The translations under genes were made by a program, and so were the position numbers. Under the pieces are notes generated by a model, which was not told the origin of the DNA, made no database searches, and saw only the letters and a list, made by a program, of their open reading frames with translations. From Exiguobacterium aurantiacum (GTDB lineage: Bacteria > Bacillota > Bacilli > Exiguobacteriales > Exiguobacteriaceae): a stretch of 64,000 bases of DNA. Shown here piece after piece: positions 1 through 9,698 of this stretch. The stretch lies in contig NZ_CP101462.1 of NCBI RefSeq assembly GCF_024362205.1, positions 586,501 through 650,500 on the forward strand, written 5' to 3'. The stretch's first letter is position 1. Each line of letters starts with the position of its first letter.

Positions 1-176
1 CAGAGAAGTATTTTGTGGATAAAGGAGCACTTTTTGCTGCTATTTCTCCTAAAATGTCATATTTAATAGCTGCACAATTTCTTTTTCGAAAAAAAAGTAT
101 CGTAGAAAACTTAGGAAGGAAAAAAGTATGGGGGTTGTTATGTCAGGGAATTAAAGAATTTTCGAAAGGTAACTAA
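1..176 (+). CDS. C-terminal fragment, probable glycosyltransferase
   Basis: An open frame runs in from the left edge and stops at TAA 174-176, giving about 57 residues that start EKYFVDKGALFAAISPK and end in a basic tail (IKEFSKGN). No catalytic motif lies in the visible part. It ends 25 bases before the Wzy gene on the same strand, has the same AT-rich composition, and is probably the previous gene of the polysaccharide operon. Calling it a family 2 glycosyltransferase C-terminus is inference from context and from the hydrophobic/basic tail. Confidence 0.45.
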   Translation, partial: EKYFVDKGALFAAISPKMSYLIAAQFLFRKKSIVENLGRKKVWGLLCQGIKEFSKGN

Positions 177-201
177 GAATAATTTTATAGAGGTCATAAT
201 T

Positions 202-1386
202 ATGAATAATAGTAATTTTAATACATGGATAATTATTACGTTTATTTATGCGTCATCTATATCAGTACTTTTTTTTCAAATTTCAAGCCCGTTTTTGATT
301 AAAAGTATAATTGTTGTGACGCTTTTGATATTAACTGTAATATTAAATACAAAAAAATTGAATAAATATTTCTTAGGATATCTTATTAGCTTAATAATCA
401 TTATCGGAGTTAATACTTTATTTGTTGAAAACCCTATGTATGTACTTGGTGACGGAATAAATCTATTACTTTATAGTGCTATTCCATTTTACATTTTTAG
501 TACTCAATCTATTCGAATTGAAGAATTATTGAGAAAGTGGCATGGAGTAGCAGTAGTATTTACATTGTTAATGCCTATTTATTATATTCTTAGGATGAAC
601 TATGTAATCACTTACTATGAAATTGGTTTGTTAGCGTACTACAATATTCTAGCCATTTTTATATATAATAAATTCAATAAATCGTTTTTAAACTTATTTA
701 TGGGTGCAATTAATTTAATCATATTAGGAATATTGGGTTCCCGAATGGTGTTCATCGCATCAATTCTGTCCATTTTTGTTATTTTTTTAGTGTTTTCTTC
801 TAAGAGGAAATTATCTTATTATATTAAAATTTTCTCAGTTGCATTTGCTTCATTATTAGTTTTCACAAATTTATTAAGTCTTCTTACTGCTTTAAATGTT
901 TCACTTACGAATCGTGGAATAAATTCTCGAAACTTATCTTTGTTTATACAACAGCTTCAAGGTACCGCTACGAATGATAGTATTTTGAGTGGAAGACAAG
1001 AGATTTATCCCGTGGTTATCGAATATATTAAAGAAAATGGTTTTTTTCCATCAGGTTTCGGAGTTGCGAGAACTTTAACCCAAGGTAAATATTACCATTC
1101 ACATAATTTCTTGACAGAAATGATTCTTATTTTTGGATTAATTGGTTTAGTACTTGTGGGTGCCTTAATTTTTTTCCAAATATATAAAAATAAAAATAGA
1201 TTAAAAGTATTATCAAAGAGTACAGAATTGAAAGTTGCATTAGTACTACTGTCATCGTTTTTATTCCGATCTATTACAGGGACTCATTTTGTTACCGACG
1301 TAATATTTTTAATTTCTATTGCAATATTACTAAACCTTTTTGCTATAAACGAAACTTATAATAAAACGATTAAAGGGGTTATTTAA
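202..1386 (+). CDS. O-antigen/capsule polymerase (Wzy-like membrane protein)
   Basis: A 394-residue, strongly hydrophobic protein with about ten predicted membrane spans and one large non-hydrophobic loop in the second half (about residues 230-300). After the loop comes HSHNFLTEMILIFGLIG, the pattern typical of the Wzy_C/O-antigen ligase family. Proteins of this kind polymerise lipid-linked repeat units on the outer face of the membrane. A GAGGT ribosome site precedes the ATG. The next gene starts one base after the stop, so translation is probably coupled. The DNA is much more AT-rich than the window average, as is usual for horizontally exchanged polymerase genes. Ligase versus polymerase cannot be settled from sequence; a Gram-positive host and the adjacent Wzx favour polymerase. 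Confidence 0.8.
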   Translation: MNNSNFNTWIIITFIYASSISVLFFQISSPFLIKSIIVVTLLILTVILNTKKLNKYFLGYLISLIIIIGVNTLFVENPMYVLGDGINLLLYSAIPFYIFSTQSIRIEELLRKWHGVAVVFTLLMPIYYILRMNYVITYYEIGLLAYYNILAIFIYNKFNKSFLNLFMGAINLIILGILGSRMVFIASILSIFVIFLVFSSKRKLSYYIKIFSVAFASLLVFTNLLSLLTALNVSLTNRGINSRNLSLFIQQLQGTATNDSILSGRQEIYPVVIEYIKENGFFPSGFGVARTLTQGKYYHSHNFLTEMILIFGLIGLVLVGALIFFQIYKNKNRLKVLSKSTELKVALVLLSSFLFRSITGTHFVTDVIFLISIAILLNLFAINETYNKTIKGVI

Positions 1387-1387
1387 T

Positions 1388-2593
1388 ATGAAAGTAACTT
1401 TCATAAGTTTTATGGGAAGTAAAAATTTAGGGGATTTATTAATTGTAAACCAATTGGAGAAAGAATTATTAGGTGGTTGTAGTATAGAAAGATATGATTT
1501 TAATTTACGTAAATATGTTAGTGAGGATAATCAATCACAGTTAAAATATCCTTATATTGAGAATGAAAAAAAAAGAAAATTGAAACAATTTTATAATGAT
1601 AATTTAAGAAAAAAAACTTTTCTAGATTTACTTCATACCTTAAGAGTTAAAAAGCAAATTGATTTTAATGTAAGTAATTCAAATTTTGAGTTAGATATTC
1701 AGAAAAGTGATTTTATATTAGTGGGTGGGGGAAATGCAATTTTCGATTTGACTCCACATTCAGATTCGGGCTACAAATTCAAAAAAATAATTGACATAGC
1801 CAAAAAGTATGACAAAAAAGTTTTTGTGACTTCTATTGGAATTGGACCGTTTCAAAATGAGAAGCAAGTTCAAAAAACGAGAGAAATTTTGTCTCAAGCC
1901 TATAAGGTTACTCTTCGAGATGAAAAATCTTATCGATACATCAAGGATATTTCTAATAAGCCCGTATTATCGATTGATCCTGTTTTTTTAATGGAAGAAA
2001 ATCAAATAAATGATATTAAAGTACCTAATGAAAAATTAACAATAGGAATTTGTGTTATCGATTTATTGCTGAATAAGGTAGAGGTAGGAATCAATAATAA
2101 GTACTTAAACGATTTGCAAAAAACAATAAAAAAATTGTCTAACGACTACCAAATTATTTTATTTTCAACAGATTACAAAGATTACGCGGCTGTAGACTTG
2201 GTTTATAAACAATTTAAAAACGAACCTAATATTAGAAAAGTAGAATTAAAGAATTTTGAGGATATTAATGAATTGTATCAAACTATTGACTTTTTAATTG
2301 GCGCACGTATGCATTCGCTAATAATAGCAGCTGCTAAAGGCGTACCGTTTATTGGATTGTCGTGGCAGGATAAGGTGGATCAAATGTTTAAAATGATTGA
2401 GTCAACAAATGACGTGTTTGATATTAATAATTTAGAGCATAAGAATGATCAATTATTACAACGCTTAAGAGAAAAAATAAACAATCTAGAGGCTGAGAAG
2501 ATTAAATTAAGAAATATTAAAATAAACAACAAATTACTTTTCAAAGAGAACATTAGAATAATTAACGACTTAAAAGCTTCAATTAAGGTATAA
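1388..2593 (+). CDS. polysaccharide pyruvyl transferase family protein
   Basis: A 401-residue cytosolic protein of the PS_pyruv_trans (CsaB/WcaK-like) family, which adds ketal-linked pyruvate to sugars of surface polysaccharides from phosphoenolpyruvate. Visible family marks are the glycine-rich N-terminus (GSKNLGDLLIVNQL), LVGGGNAIFD near residue 112, SIGIGPF near 150, RDEKSYRYI near 178, and the C-terminal GARMHSLIIAAAKGVPFIGL with its invariant R-M-H. The last 50 residues are lysine-rich and probably coiled. It sits tightly between wzy and wzx, so pyruvylation of the repeat unit before export is the natural reading. The sugar acceptor cannot be told from the sequence. Confidence 0.85.
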   Translation: MKVTFISFMGSKNLGDLLIVNQLEKELLGGCSIERYDFNLRKYVSEDNQSQLKYPYIENEKKRKLKQFYNDNLRKKTFLDLLHTLRVKKQIDFNVSNSNFELDIQKSDFILVGGGNAIFDLTPHSDSGYKFKKIIDIAKKYDKKVFVTSIGIGPFQNEKQVQKTREILSQAYKVTLRDEKSYRYIKDISNKPVLSIDPVFLMEENQINDIKVPNEKLTIGICVIDLLLNKVEVGINNKYLNDLQKTIKKLSNDYQIILFSTDYKDYAAVDLVYKQFKNEPNIRKVELKNFEDINELYQTIDFLIGARMHSLIIAAAKGVPFIGLSWQDKVDQMFKMIESTNDVFDINNLEHKNDQLLQRLREKINNLEAEKIKLRNIKINNKLLFKENIRIINDLKASIKV

Positions 2594-2594
2594 A

Positions 2595-4010
2595 ATGAAA
2601 TCGCGCACAGAAAGTTTATTTAAAGATTCACTCATTCTAAGTATTGGAGACTTGGGAAGCAAACTTCTTATTTTCGCCCTTGTTCCATTCTTTACTTTTT
2701 ATCTTTCTAGCGTAGAGTATGGAAAATTAGATTTGATTCAAGTAACTATCACTTTGCTAATCCCATTAATCACCTTAAGCGTATATGAAGCTACTTTAAG
2801 ATTTGTTTTAGATGGAGAAAATGCAAAAATCGTTTTTAGTAATGGTGCGATTGTAATTTTCTTAGGAATTATTTTTAGTGGCTTATGTTTAGTTATATAT
2901 AGCATATTAATGGGGGTTCCTGATCTTTACTACTTAGTTTTTTTAGTTTTCTGTTTAAATATGTTTTACATCTATCTCTTGAATTTTTGTAGAAGTTTAA
3001 AAAAATTAAAATTGTATGCACTTAACTCTTTGCTATACTCAGTCTCGTTATTTGTGGGAGTTATTTTTCTTGTTGGTTATTTTGAATATGGGTTATACGG
3101 TTTTTTCATTGCCAACATAATTTCATATTTATTTTCTCTTGCTCATCTTTTTAGAGGGATTAATATTAGAAGCTACTTATCAGTAAAAGTACTTAATTTG
3201 AATATGGTTATTCAAATGTTATCTTATAGTCTTCCTTTGATGCCTAACTCATTAATGTGGTGGATAATTAATGCTTCTTCTCGATATCTCATATTATTTT
3301 ATCTAGGTGCATCATTTAATGGTTTATTTGCAGTCTCAAGTAAACTATCTGGAATAATCGCAGTATTTAATTCGATTTTTTTTAAGGCATGGCAACTATC
3401 TGCTATTGAGCATAAAGATAGCAAAGATAGTGGGAAGTACAATCTAGTTGCGTTTCAGTATTTCAGTAGTTTCATATTTTTATTAGTAGGAGTATTGATT
3501 ATCATTGTAAAACCTTTATTTTATACTTTAGGAGAGGAATATATAAAAGCTTGGAAATACACTCCGCTTCTACTTATTGCAGTAGTCTTCTCAAGCTTGT
3601 CCTCTTTTTTAGGAACAAACTATATAGTCAATAAGAATACTAAAGAAGTATTTTATACATCTTTAATAGGAGCAGGAATGACATTAACACTAAATGTTTT
3701 GTTGATACCAGTTCTCGGACTTTATGGGGTAGGTTTTTCTTCGGTTGCAGGTTTTCTAACTATGTCATTCATTAGATGGAGAAGTATATCCGCTTATAAA
3801 AAAGAAACTAAAACTCTTCAAAGTATAATATTAAATTTAATTTCAGTTTCTATAATTACAATTATCACTTATCTAACTATTCCTTTATATTTTTCTGTCT
3901 TTTTATATATTTTAGGATTGATGATAATGATTAAAATCAACAAAAAATTTATACTCTTTATTCTAGCCGTATTAAAAAAAATATTAGATAAGTTAGTTAG
4001 GAGATATTGA
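2595..4010 (+). CDS. Wzx-type polysaccharide flippase (MATE/MOP superfamily)
   Basis: A 471-residue protein with about 12-14 hydrophobic segments and no soluble domain. The N-terminus ([18 protein letters not shown]...LVPFFTFYL) and the mid-protein [22 protein letters not shown] segment match the polysaccharide transporter/Wzx pattern. It is expected to flip undecaprenyl-PP-linked repeat units across the membrane for the Wzy protein upstream. It begins one base after the pyruvyl transferase stop and ends one base before ugd starts. Composition is AT-rich like the two genes before it, so the composition break in this operon falls at its 3' end. Confidence 0.85.
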   Translation: MKSRTESLFKDSLILSIGDLGSKLLIFALVPFFTFYLSSVEYGKLDLIQVTITLLIPLITLSVYEATLRFVLDGENAKIVFSNGAIVIFLGIIFSGLCLVIYSILMGVPDLYYLVFLVFCLNMFYIYLLNFCRSLKKLKLYALNSLLYSVSLFVGVIFLVGYFEYGLYGFFIANIISYLFSLAHLFRGINIRSYLSVKVLNLNMVIQMLSYSLPLMPNSLMWWIINASSRYLILFYLGASFNGLFAVSSKLSGIIAVFNSIFFKAWQLSAIEHKDSKDSGKYNLVAFQYFSSFIFLLVGVLIIIVKPLFYTLGEEYIKAWKYTPLLLIAVVFSSLSSFLGTNYIVNKNTKEVFYTSLIGAGMTLTLNVLLIPVLGLYGVGFSSVAGFLTMSFIRWRSISAYKKETKTLQSIILNLISVSIITIITYLTIPLYFSVFLYILGLMIMIKINKKFILFILAVLKKILDKLVRRY

Positions 4011-4011
4011 A

Positions 4012-5178
4012 ATGAAAATTGCTGTAGCCGGTACTGGTTATGTCGGTCTTTCAATGGCAGTTCTGCTTGCGCAACATAACGATGTGATTGCACTGGATAT
4101 CATGAAAGACAAAGTCGACATGATTAATGCAAAACAGTCTCCAATCGTTGACGCAGAAATTGAAGACTTCTTACAAAATAAAAAATTAAATTTAGTGGCG
4201 ACAACAGACAACCTGACAGCGTTCAAAGATACCGAATATGTTGTGATTGCAACGCCTACGGATTATGATCCAGTGCGTAACTACTTCAACACGCGTACGG
4301 TTGAGAGTGTCATCGCAACGGTTTTAGCAATTAATCCGGATGCAATCATGGTCATCAAATCGACTGTACCGGTTGGATATACGGATGAAGTCAAAGCAAA
4401 ATTCGATACTGAAAACATCATCTTCTCACCAGAATTTTTGCGTGAAGGTCAAGCGTTGCATGATAACCTTTATCCATCACGTATCGTCGTGGGTGAGCAG
4501 TCGGAGCGCGCTGAAGTGTTCGCGAACTTGTTAAAAGATGCTGCGATCAAAGAAGATATCGAAGTGTTGTTGACTGACTCAACTGAGGCGGAAGCTATCA
4601 AGTTGTTCTCAAACACATACTTAGCGATGCGTGTCGCGTTCTTTAACGAACTCGATACATATGCTGAAGTTCGTGGTCTTGATTCTAAGCAGATCATTGA
4701 AGGGGTTGGTCTTGATCCACGCATCGGCTCACACTACAATAATCCATCATTCGGTTATGGTGGTTACTGCTTGCCGAAAGATACGAAACAGCTTCTTGCC
4801 AACTATGAGGATGTACCGAACAATATCATCGGGGCAATCGTTGACGCGAACCGCACACGTAAAGATTTTGTGGCAGAGTCGATTCTGAAACAAAATCCGA
4901 AGCGTGTCGGTGTTTACCGTCTAACGATGAAGACGGATTCGGATAACTTCCGGGCGTCTTCGATTCAAGGAATCATGAAGCGTATTAAGGCAAAAGGTGT
5001 CGAAGTCGTCATCTATGAGCCGGTTCTAAAAGAAGAATCGTTCTACAATTCACCTGTCATCAACGACTTTGAGACGTTCAAAGAGACAGCTGACGTCATC
5101 GTCACAAACCGCTTGCATCCAGAACTCGAAGATGTAGCAGATAAGGTGTATACGCGCGATTTGTATAGTCGTGACTAA
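4012..5178 (+). CDS. ugd: UDP-glucose 6-dehydrogenase
   Basis: A 388-residue protein, the same length as E. coli Ugd and visibly very close to it along its whole length. It should oxidise UDP-glucose to UDP-glucuronate with two NAD+. Seen are the Rossmann start [25 protein letters not shown] near 80, KSTVPVG near 118, [15 protein letters not shown] near 137, and the active-site [15 protein letters not shown] near 240 with the catalytic Cys. A C-terminal segment [17 protein letters not shown] is also conserved. It supplies uronic-acid precursor for the polysaccharide genes upstream. Base composition returns here to the window norm, unlike the three genes before it, suggesting ugd is the conserved flank of a swapped cassette. 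Confidence 0.95.
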   Translation: MKIAVAGTGYVGLSMAVLLAQHNDVIALDIMKDKVDMINAKQSPIVDAEIEDFLQNKKLNLVATTDNLTAFKDTEYVVIATPTDYDPVRNYFNTRTVESVIATVLAINPDAIMVIKSTVPVGYTDEVKAKFDTENIIFSPEFLREGQALHDNLYPSRIVVGEQSERAEVFANLLKDAAIKEDIEVLLTDSTEAEAIKLFSNTYLAMRVAFFNELDTYAEVRGLDSKQIIEGVGLDPRIGSHYNNPSFGYGGYCLPKDTKQLLANYEDVPNNIIGAIVDANRTRKDFVAESILKQNPKRVGVYRLTMKTDSDNFRASSIQGIMKRIKAKGVEVVIYEPVLKEESFYNSPVINDFETFKETADVIVTNRLHPELEDVADKVYTRDLYSRD

Positions 5179-5180
5179 TC

Positions 5181-5219
5181 ATATGGCAGCACGAGGAACG
5201 AATCCCCGTGCTGCCATAT
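5181..5219. terminator. bidirectional terminator between ugd and recombinase
   Basis: A 13-bp perfect inverted repeat (ATATGGCAGCACG / CGTGCTGCCATAT) with a 13-base loop lies immediately after the ugd stop. It is followed by TTTTC on the plus strand. It separates the convergent ugd and recombinase genes and probably serves both. Confidence 0.85.
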
Positions 5220-5221
5220 TT

Positions 5222-6097
5222 TCAATCTTCTAAGTCGTCGACGGCATCTCGAACTTCTTGATTCGTCACATGCAAATAGCGTTCGGTCGTCTGGACATGT
5301 TTATGACCGAGTAATTGACGGATTACCATTAGGCTAGCTCCGTTCCGATAACATGAGGTGGCAAAACTATGACGCAACATATGGGTCGTCAAATGCACGT
5401 CGAAGTACTTCTCGGAGATGCATTTCAAATCCTCGTTGACATAATTGGCACGTACTTGTCGCCCGCTTGGCATGAGAAATACGTAAGGGGAATCTGGAAA
5501 CTTAGGGCGGTCTTTTTCGATATAGTCTTTGAGCTCTTTTGCTAGACGGGGTCTCATCGGAATGATGCGTTGCTTCTCACCTTTGCCTTTGTTGACATAC
5601 AAAACGTTGTTCTCAAAGTCGAGGTGAGAAATTTCTAAATCGAGTATTTCGCTGATGCGAAGGCCAGCGTCACCGCCAGTTAAATAGATGGCATATAACG
5701 TCGCGTTTTTAGCCTGATACAATACTAGATTTAACTGCTGTCGGGTGATGACGTTTGGTTTCTTTTGCACGCCGTCTTTCGTGATGATTTGGGCGAACGG
5801 ATTATCCACGACCCATTTTTGTTGCACGGCAAAAGTGAAGAGGGAACGTACGGACATGATATAAGCACGTACCGTACAATTCGATAGATTTTTCTCTTGG
5901 AGCGACAGTTTGTAAGGCAACGCATGTTCGAGGTAGTTCACATCCTGCAAATAGAGAACATTACGTTGGGCAACGAAATTCTCAAATCGGCGCAACGTGT
6001 TTCGATACGTTTTAATAGTCGTCTTTGGCAATTCTCGACGAACAATTAAGTCTTCCATATACAGCTCGATTGCATCTTGCAACAAAATGTTTTCCAT
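5222..6097 (-). CDS. tyrosine recombinase (XerC/D-like integrase family)
   Basis: A 291-residue site-specific recombinase. The N-terminal SAM-like core-binding domain covers about residues 1-85. The catalytic domain carries the full set: Arg in DAGLRISEIL, Lys in GKGEKQR, His-x-x-Arg in HMLRHSF, His in LLGHKHV and the nucleophile Tyr in TTERYLHV. The ATG start at 6097 is preferred to an upstream GTG at 6106 because AAGGAG lies eight bases before it. The sigma-like gene upstream ends inside this leader, so the two genes are probably co-translated. It is not one of the usual chromosomal xer contexts. Linkage to a sigma-like gene and to an inverted-repeat promoter region suggests a dedicated local role, either DNA inversion or mobility; which one is unknown. 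Confidence 0.9.
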   Translation of the reverse strand: MENILLQDAIELYMEDLIVRRELPKTTIKTYRNTLRRFENFVAQRNVLYLQDVNYLEHALPYKLSLQEKNLSNCTVRAYIMSVRSLFTFAVQQKWVVDNPFAQIITKDGVQKKPNVITRQQLNLVLYQAKNATLYAIYLTGGDAGLRISEILDLEISHLDFENNVLYVNKGKGEKQRIIPMRPRLAKELKDYIEKDRPKFPDSPYVFLMPSGRQVRANYVNEDLKCISEKYFDVHLTTHMLRHSFATSCYRNGASLMVIRQLLGHKHVQTTERYLHVTNQEVRDAVDDLED

Positions 6098-6102
6098 GTT
6101 GA

Positions 6103-6555
6103 TCACTCCTTCATTTGGATGGCCTCTCGAAGTTCTCGTTGAACATCTGCCTTATAGGCTCTAAGCCGGCTTGGGGAATAAGGCAGTGTCGACTCGGTCC
6201 CATCGATGAGGTGGCAAAGGAGCTCGAAGTGGCGAGGCGATAGCAACATTTTTTTCTCATCGAGCCAGTCGTGGAATCGGCGTTCGGACTCGATGCACGT
6301 CTCTGGAATTCGTTCAGCTGCGACTTCGTGTTTCAAATGGCGTGCATTCTTTTGTTGGTGGTTGAGTATCGCTCCCCGGATGCGTTGGAAGCAGTACGTC
6401 TTCGATAAAGTACATCCACGGTTCAATGCTTCCCATAATGCGATCCGGGCGATTTGGGCACAGTCCTCCTGTTCGTTAGGGTGGATGGATAGGTGGCGAA
6501 CGACATAATGGATCATCGGTTCCCACTCGCGAATCTGTTCGTCAATCGTGTTCAT
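6103..6555 (-). CDS. small sigma-70-like factor (ComX/SigH-type), putative
   Basis: About 150 residues. The segment from YVVRHLSIHPNEQEDCAQIA to RIALWEALNR resembles sigma region 2 (DLxQxGxIAL-WEA), followed by QRIRGAILNHQQKN as in region 2.3-2.4. A shorter C-terminal helical part (LSPRHFELLCHLIDG, then SPSRLRAYKADVQRELREA) could act as region 4. The open frame extends 51 codons further upstream, but the extra part is low-quality sequence. The ATG at 6555, preceded by AGGAAAGAG, is the likelier start. Overlap with the recombinase gene indicates an operon. The similarity is to the short competence/stationary-phase sigma group; calling it a functional sigma factor is inference, since region 4 is weak. 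Confidence 0.65.
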   Translation of the reverse strand: MNTIDEQIREWEPMIHYVVRHLSIHPNEQEDCAQIARIALWEALNRGCTLSKTYCFQRIRGAILNHQQKNARHLKHEVAAERIPETCIESERRFHDWLDEKKMLLSPRHFELLCHLIDGTESTLPYSPSRLRAYKADVQRELREAIQMKE

Positions 6556-6605
6556 CAAGTTGCTCTTTCCTGAGCGCTCGGTGTGATTCCTAGGTAAGAC
6601 CGAGT

Positions 6606-6747
6606 ATAATCGTTGTTCTTCCCGATGCACCAATGGCCTTGTGCGACTGAAATAGAGGGGATTATCTCCTCGAAGACGCAATGATAAAGAGAGGAGCCTT
6701 AGAGGCAAGGGATATCAACACCCAAAAAGGTAAAGAACAACGATTAT
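6606..6747. promoter_or_regulatory. divergent regulatory region with 15-bp inverted repeat
   Basis: Two perfect 15-base arms, 6606-6620 and 6733-6747, face each other across 112 bases between the sigma-like gene (minus) and the epimerase gene (plus). Read outward toward each gene the arm is AAGAACAACGATTAT. It lies 50 bases before the sigma-factor ATG and 76 bases before the epimerase ATG. The left arm overlaps a TATACT on the minus strand. The core GAACAACGATKAT recurs at 58706-58718 in the same orientation, 59 bases before a glycosyltransferase gene. Possible roles are a promoter element read by the local sigma factor, a regulator-binding site, or recombination sites of the adjacent recombinase. 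Confidence 0.6.
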
Positions 6748-6823
6748 TCCCCGTTCAAGGTAAGTAAATTAGTTATAGATCATAGAAAAATACATAGTTA
6801 AGTTTTATGGAGGAGGGCTATAC

Positions 6824-7690
6824 ATGAAAAAAGTATTAATCACGGGAGCGAATAGCTACGTCGGTAATGCGTTCAAACAATGGATTGAGGCACATCATAC
6901 TAACTCTGTACAAGTCGATACGGTAGGGATGCGAAACGGAGAATGGAAGAACATCTCGTTCGATGGATACGATGCGATTTTACATGCTGCAGGAATCGCT
7001 CACGTTTCGACGGACAAGAGCATGGAGGACTTATACTATAAAGTGAACACAGATTTGACGGCCGAGGTTGCAACGAAGGCGAAGCTTGAAGGTGTAAAAC
7101 AGTTCATCTTCCTCAGCAGCATGATCGTGTACGGGGATGCTTCGAATGCTCAAATGATTACCCGAGATACCGTGCCGAAGCCAACGAATTTCTACGGGAA
7201 CAGTAAGCTTCAAGCTGAGAAGAAACTTGAAGTGCTAGCGGATCGAGATTTCCTCGTCGCGAATATCCGTCCGCCGATGATTTATGGGAAAGGGTCGAAA
7301 GGGAATTACATCAAGCTGGCTGGTCTGTCGAAGAAGATCCCGTTCTTCCCTAGCTATCAAAATCAGCGTAGTATGATCCACATTGATAATTTGTCCGAAT
7401 TTTTGGCACAGATTATTCTACGTGAAGACCATGGTACGTTCCACCCTCAAAACGAAGAGTATGTCTGTACGTCGGAGCTTGTCTCGACTATCGGATCTGT
7501 CCACGGTAATCGTGTAAGAAGATTGGGCTTGTTCAACGGTGTCATCCGTCAGCTCGTGAACCGTAACGTGACCATCAACAAATTGTTCGGGGACTTCGCG
7601 TATGCGAAAGAGTTGTCGACATATGAACATGATTACCATGTGCGTGATTTTAAAGATAGTATCGTTGCGACCGAGAAGAATGAGAATTGA
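6824..7690 (+). CDS. NAD-dependent epimerase/dehydratase (extended SDR)
   Basis: A 288-residue extended short-chain dehydrogenase. The N-terminal cofactor motif is TGANSYVG, a variant of TGxxGxxG. HAAGIAHV near residue 48, LSSMIVYGD near 100 and the catalytic FYGNSKLQAEK (Tyr-x-x-x-Lys) near 127 follow. RPPMIYGKG near 150 is the usual downstream motif. The family interconverts or dehydrates nucleotide sugars; the substrate is not evident. A strong GGAGGAGGG site precedes the ATG. It is a single-gene unit between the divergent regulatory region and a strong terminator, so its expression is probably set by the inverted-repeat element. It belongs functionally with the surrounding polysaccharide genes. 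Confidence 0.85.
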   Translation: MKKVLITGANSYVGNAFKQWIEAHHTNSVQVDTVGMRNGEWKNISFDGYDAILHAAGIAHVSTDKSMEDLYYKVNTDLTAEVATKAKLEGVKQFIFLSSMIVYGDASNAQMITRDTVPKPTNFYGNSKLQAEKKLEVLADRDFLVANIRPPMIYGKGSKGNYIKLAGLSKKIPFFPSYQNQRSMIHIDNLSEFLAQIILREDHGTFHPQNEEYVCTSELVSTIGSVHGNRVRRLGLFNGVIRQLVNRNVTINKLFGDFAYAKELSTYEHDYHVRDFKDSIVATEKNEN

Positions 7691-7736
7691 TGAAAAGCGT
7701 CCTGATTTTATTGTGAAATCAGGACGCTTTTCATCA
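7688..7736. terminator. strong terminator after epimerase gene
   Basis: A 21-bp perfect stem with a 7-base loop begins at the epimerase stop codon and ends in TTTTCATCA. Such a long perfect stem should isolate the epimerase unit from the protease gene downstream. Confidence 0.85.
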
Positions 7737-9683
7737 ATTCAGGGACTATAAAAAGAAAATATTTGAAAAAGGTAAACCTTAAATTCCTGATATAAACTAT
7801 ATTTAGTTGATTTTATGATGATGGAGGAATTTAAGTGAACACATATTTTTCAAAGCTTTTAATCACGATGGGGATAGCTTTTTTGTCTTTTGGGAATCCG
7901 GTTTCAGCGAACGAAAGCGAACCGATGCCGAAACGGGTCATCGTTAAAGTGAAGGGAACGGAAACGGGTGACCTCGACGGTGAGATCATCTCGTCGAAAC
8001 AAGTCAAAAAACAGACGACGCTCACGCTCGAAGTGCCAAAGGGGACGTCCACCGCCGCCTTCATCAAAGAGTTGAAGCAAGAGGATCACGTGATCCATGT
8101 CGAAGAAGATCATTTGATGACATTGACGTATACACCGAGCGACATCTATTTCAGTTCCCAGACGCACCACAGCAACATCCAATCCGAATCCGCCTGGGAG
8201 CGATCGATCGGAACGAACGTGACCGTGGCCGTATTGGATAACGGGATTGATATGAATCATGAGGATTTAAAGGATAAAATCGTCAACCCGTACGACACCG
8301 TCTATGACTCGGCGTACACGTTGACGCCCGGGAAACACGGGACTCACGTCGCAGGGATCGTGGGCAGTCAAATGGATAACTACTATGGCGGGGTAGGGGT
8401 GGCGCCCGATGCGGCCATCATGCCGATTGATGTCTTTATCGGGGAATCGGCCTATACATCGGACGTGATTGAAGGCGTCTATCGCGCCGTCGACCAAGGG
8501 GCTGACATCATCAACATGAGTCTCGGGAGTTATAACTACAATTATTCCTTCCAACAAGCCATCAATTATGCGTATGCGCGAGGTGTCGCCGTCATCGCTG
8601 CTGCAGGGAATGATGCGACCAGTGAGGCGCATTACCCTTCCTCGTATAATCACGTCATCTCGGTCGGGTCGACGACCTCGTACGACACGTTGTCTTCGTT
8701 CTCGAACTACGGATGGAACATCGATGTCACGGCACCGGGAAGCCAGATCGTCTCGACGACGCCATACAATTCATACGGCTCTATGAGCGGGACATCGATG
8801 GCCTCACCGGTCGTCGCGGGTGTCGCCGCGTTGATCAAAGCGACCGAACCTGGTCTGTCGGTTGATGCGCTCACGGAACGCTTGACGAGTACCGCTGACG
8901 ATTTGGGAAGCCCGGGCCGAGATTACTTCTATGGCTATGGACGTGTCAATGCGAAAGAGGCGCTTCACATTCGTCAACTCGATCCGGTCCGTATCGATGA
9001 GTTTTCCGATGCGGCTAATGTCGTCACCGGCACGATCCCGGAACAAAATGGATACGGGACGGTGGTCTTGCACGATTCATTGGGGACGGTGATCGGTTCA
9101 GCGGATGGATTGTACGGCGGAGACCGCTTTAAAATCAATACGCCGCGCTACAAGGCAGGCACGACGTTGAGCGTGATTTATTATGATTCTTATGGGAACC
9201 ACAGCGAGCAAACCTGGTTTACGGTCGTTGATAAGACGGCCCCGATCAAACCGAGCGTGAACCCGGTCAGCGACGCCGTTGGCACGGTGAGCGGAAAAGC
9301 GGAGGCCGCGAGCACAGTGACCGTGAAAGCCGGCACGACGCTCCTCGGCCAATCTGCGACGAACAAAGATGGCACGTACACAGTGACGATTGGGAAACGG
9401 AAGGCCGGGACGGTCCTTCGCGTCGCGAGCACGGACGCTGCTGGTAACGTCAGCCCGATTGTGGAGACGACGGTCATCGACAAGACGGCGCCGTCTATCC
9501 CGACAGTACAGGAAGTGAGTGATCAAACGGTCAAGGTGTCCGGTACCGCGGAAGCGAACGCCCGGATTCAAATCAAACAAGGTGCGCGCGAAGTCGGCAC
9601 AGGAACGGTCCAAGCAGACGGGACGTTCCAAATCTCGATCGTCAAACAAGCCGTCGGTAACGTGTTGACAGTGACTGCCGTTG

Positions 9684-9688
9684 ACGGA
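9684..9688. repeat. target-site duplication, left copy (ACGGA)
   Basis: ACGGA directly precedes the IS21 left end and is repeated directly after the right end at 12054-12058. A 5-bp duplication is within the usual range for IS21-family insertion and shows a simple transposition event. Confidence 0.9.
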
Positions 9689-9698
9689 TGTGTAGTGC

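Noticed and set aside
5222-6555. Prophage or integrative element marked by the tyrosine recombinase
   Set aside because: No phage, relaxase, replication or excisionase gene is nearby, and no direct repeats suggesting att sites were seen around the pair.
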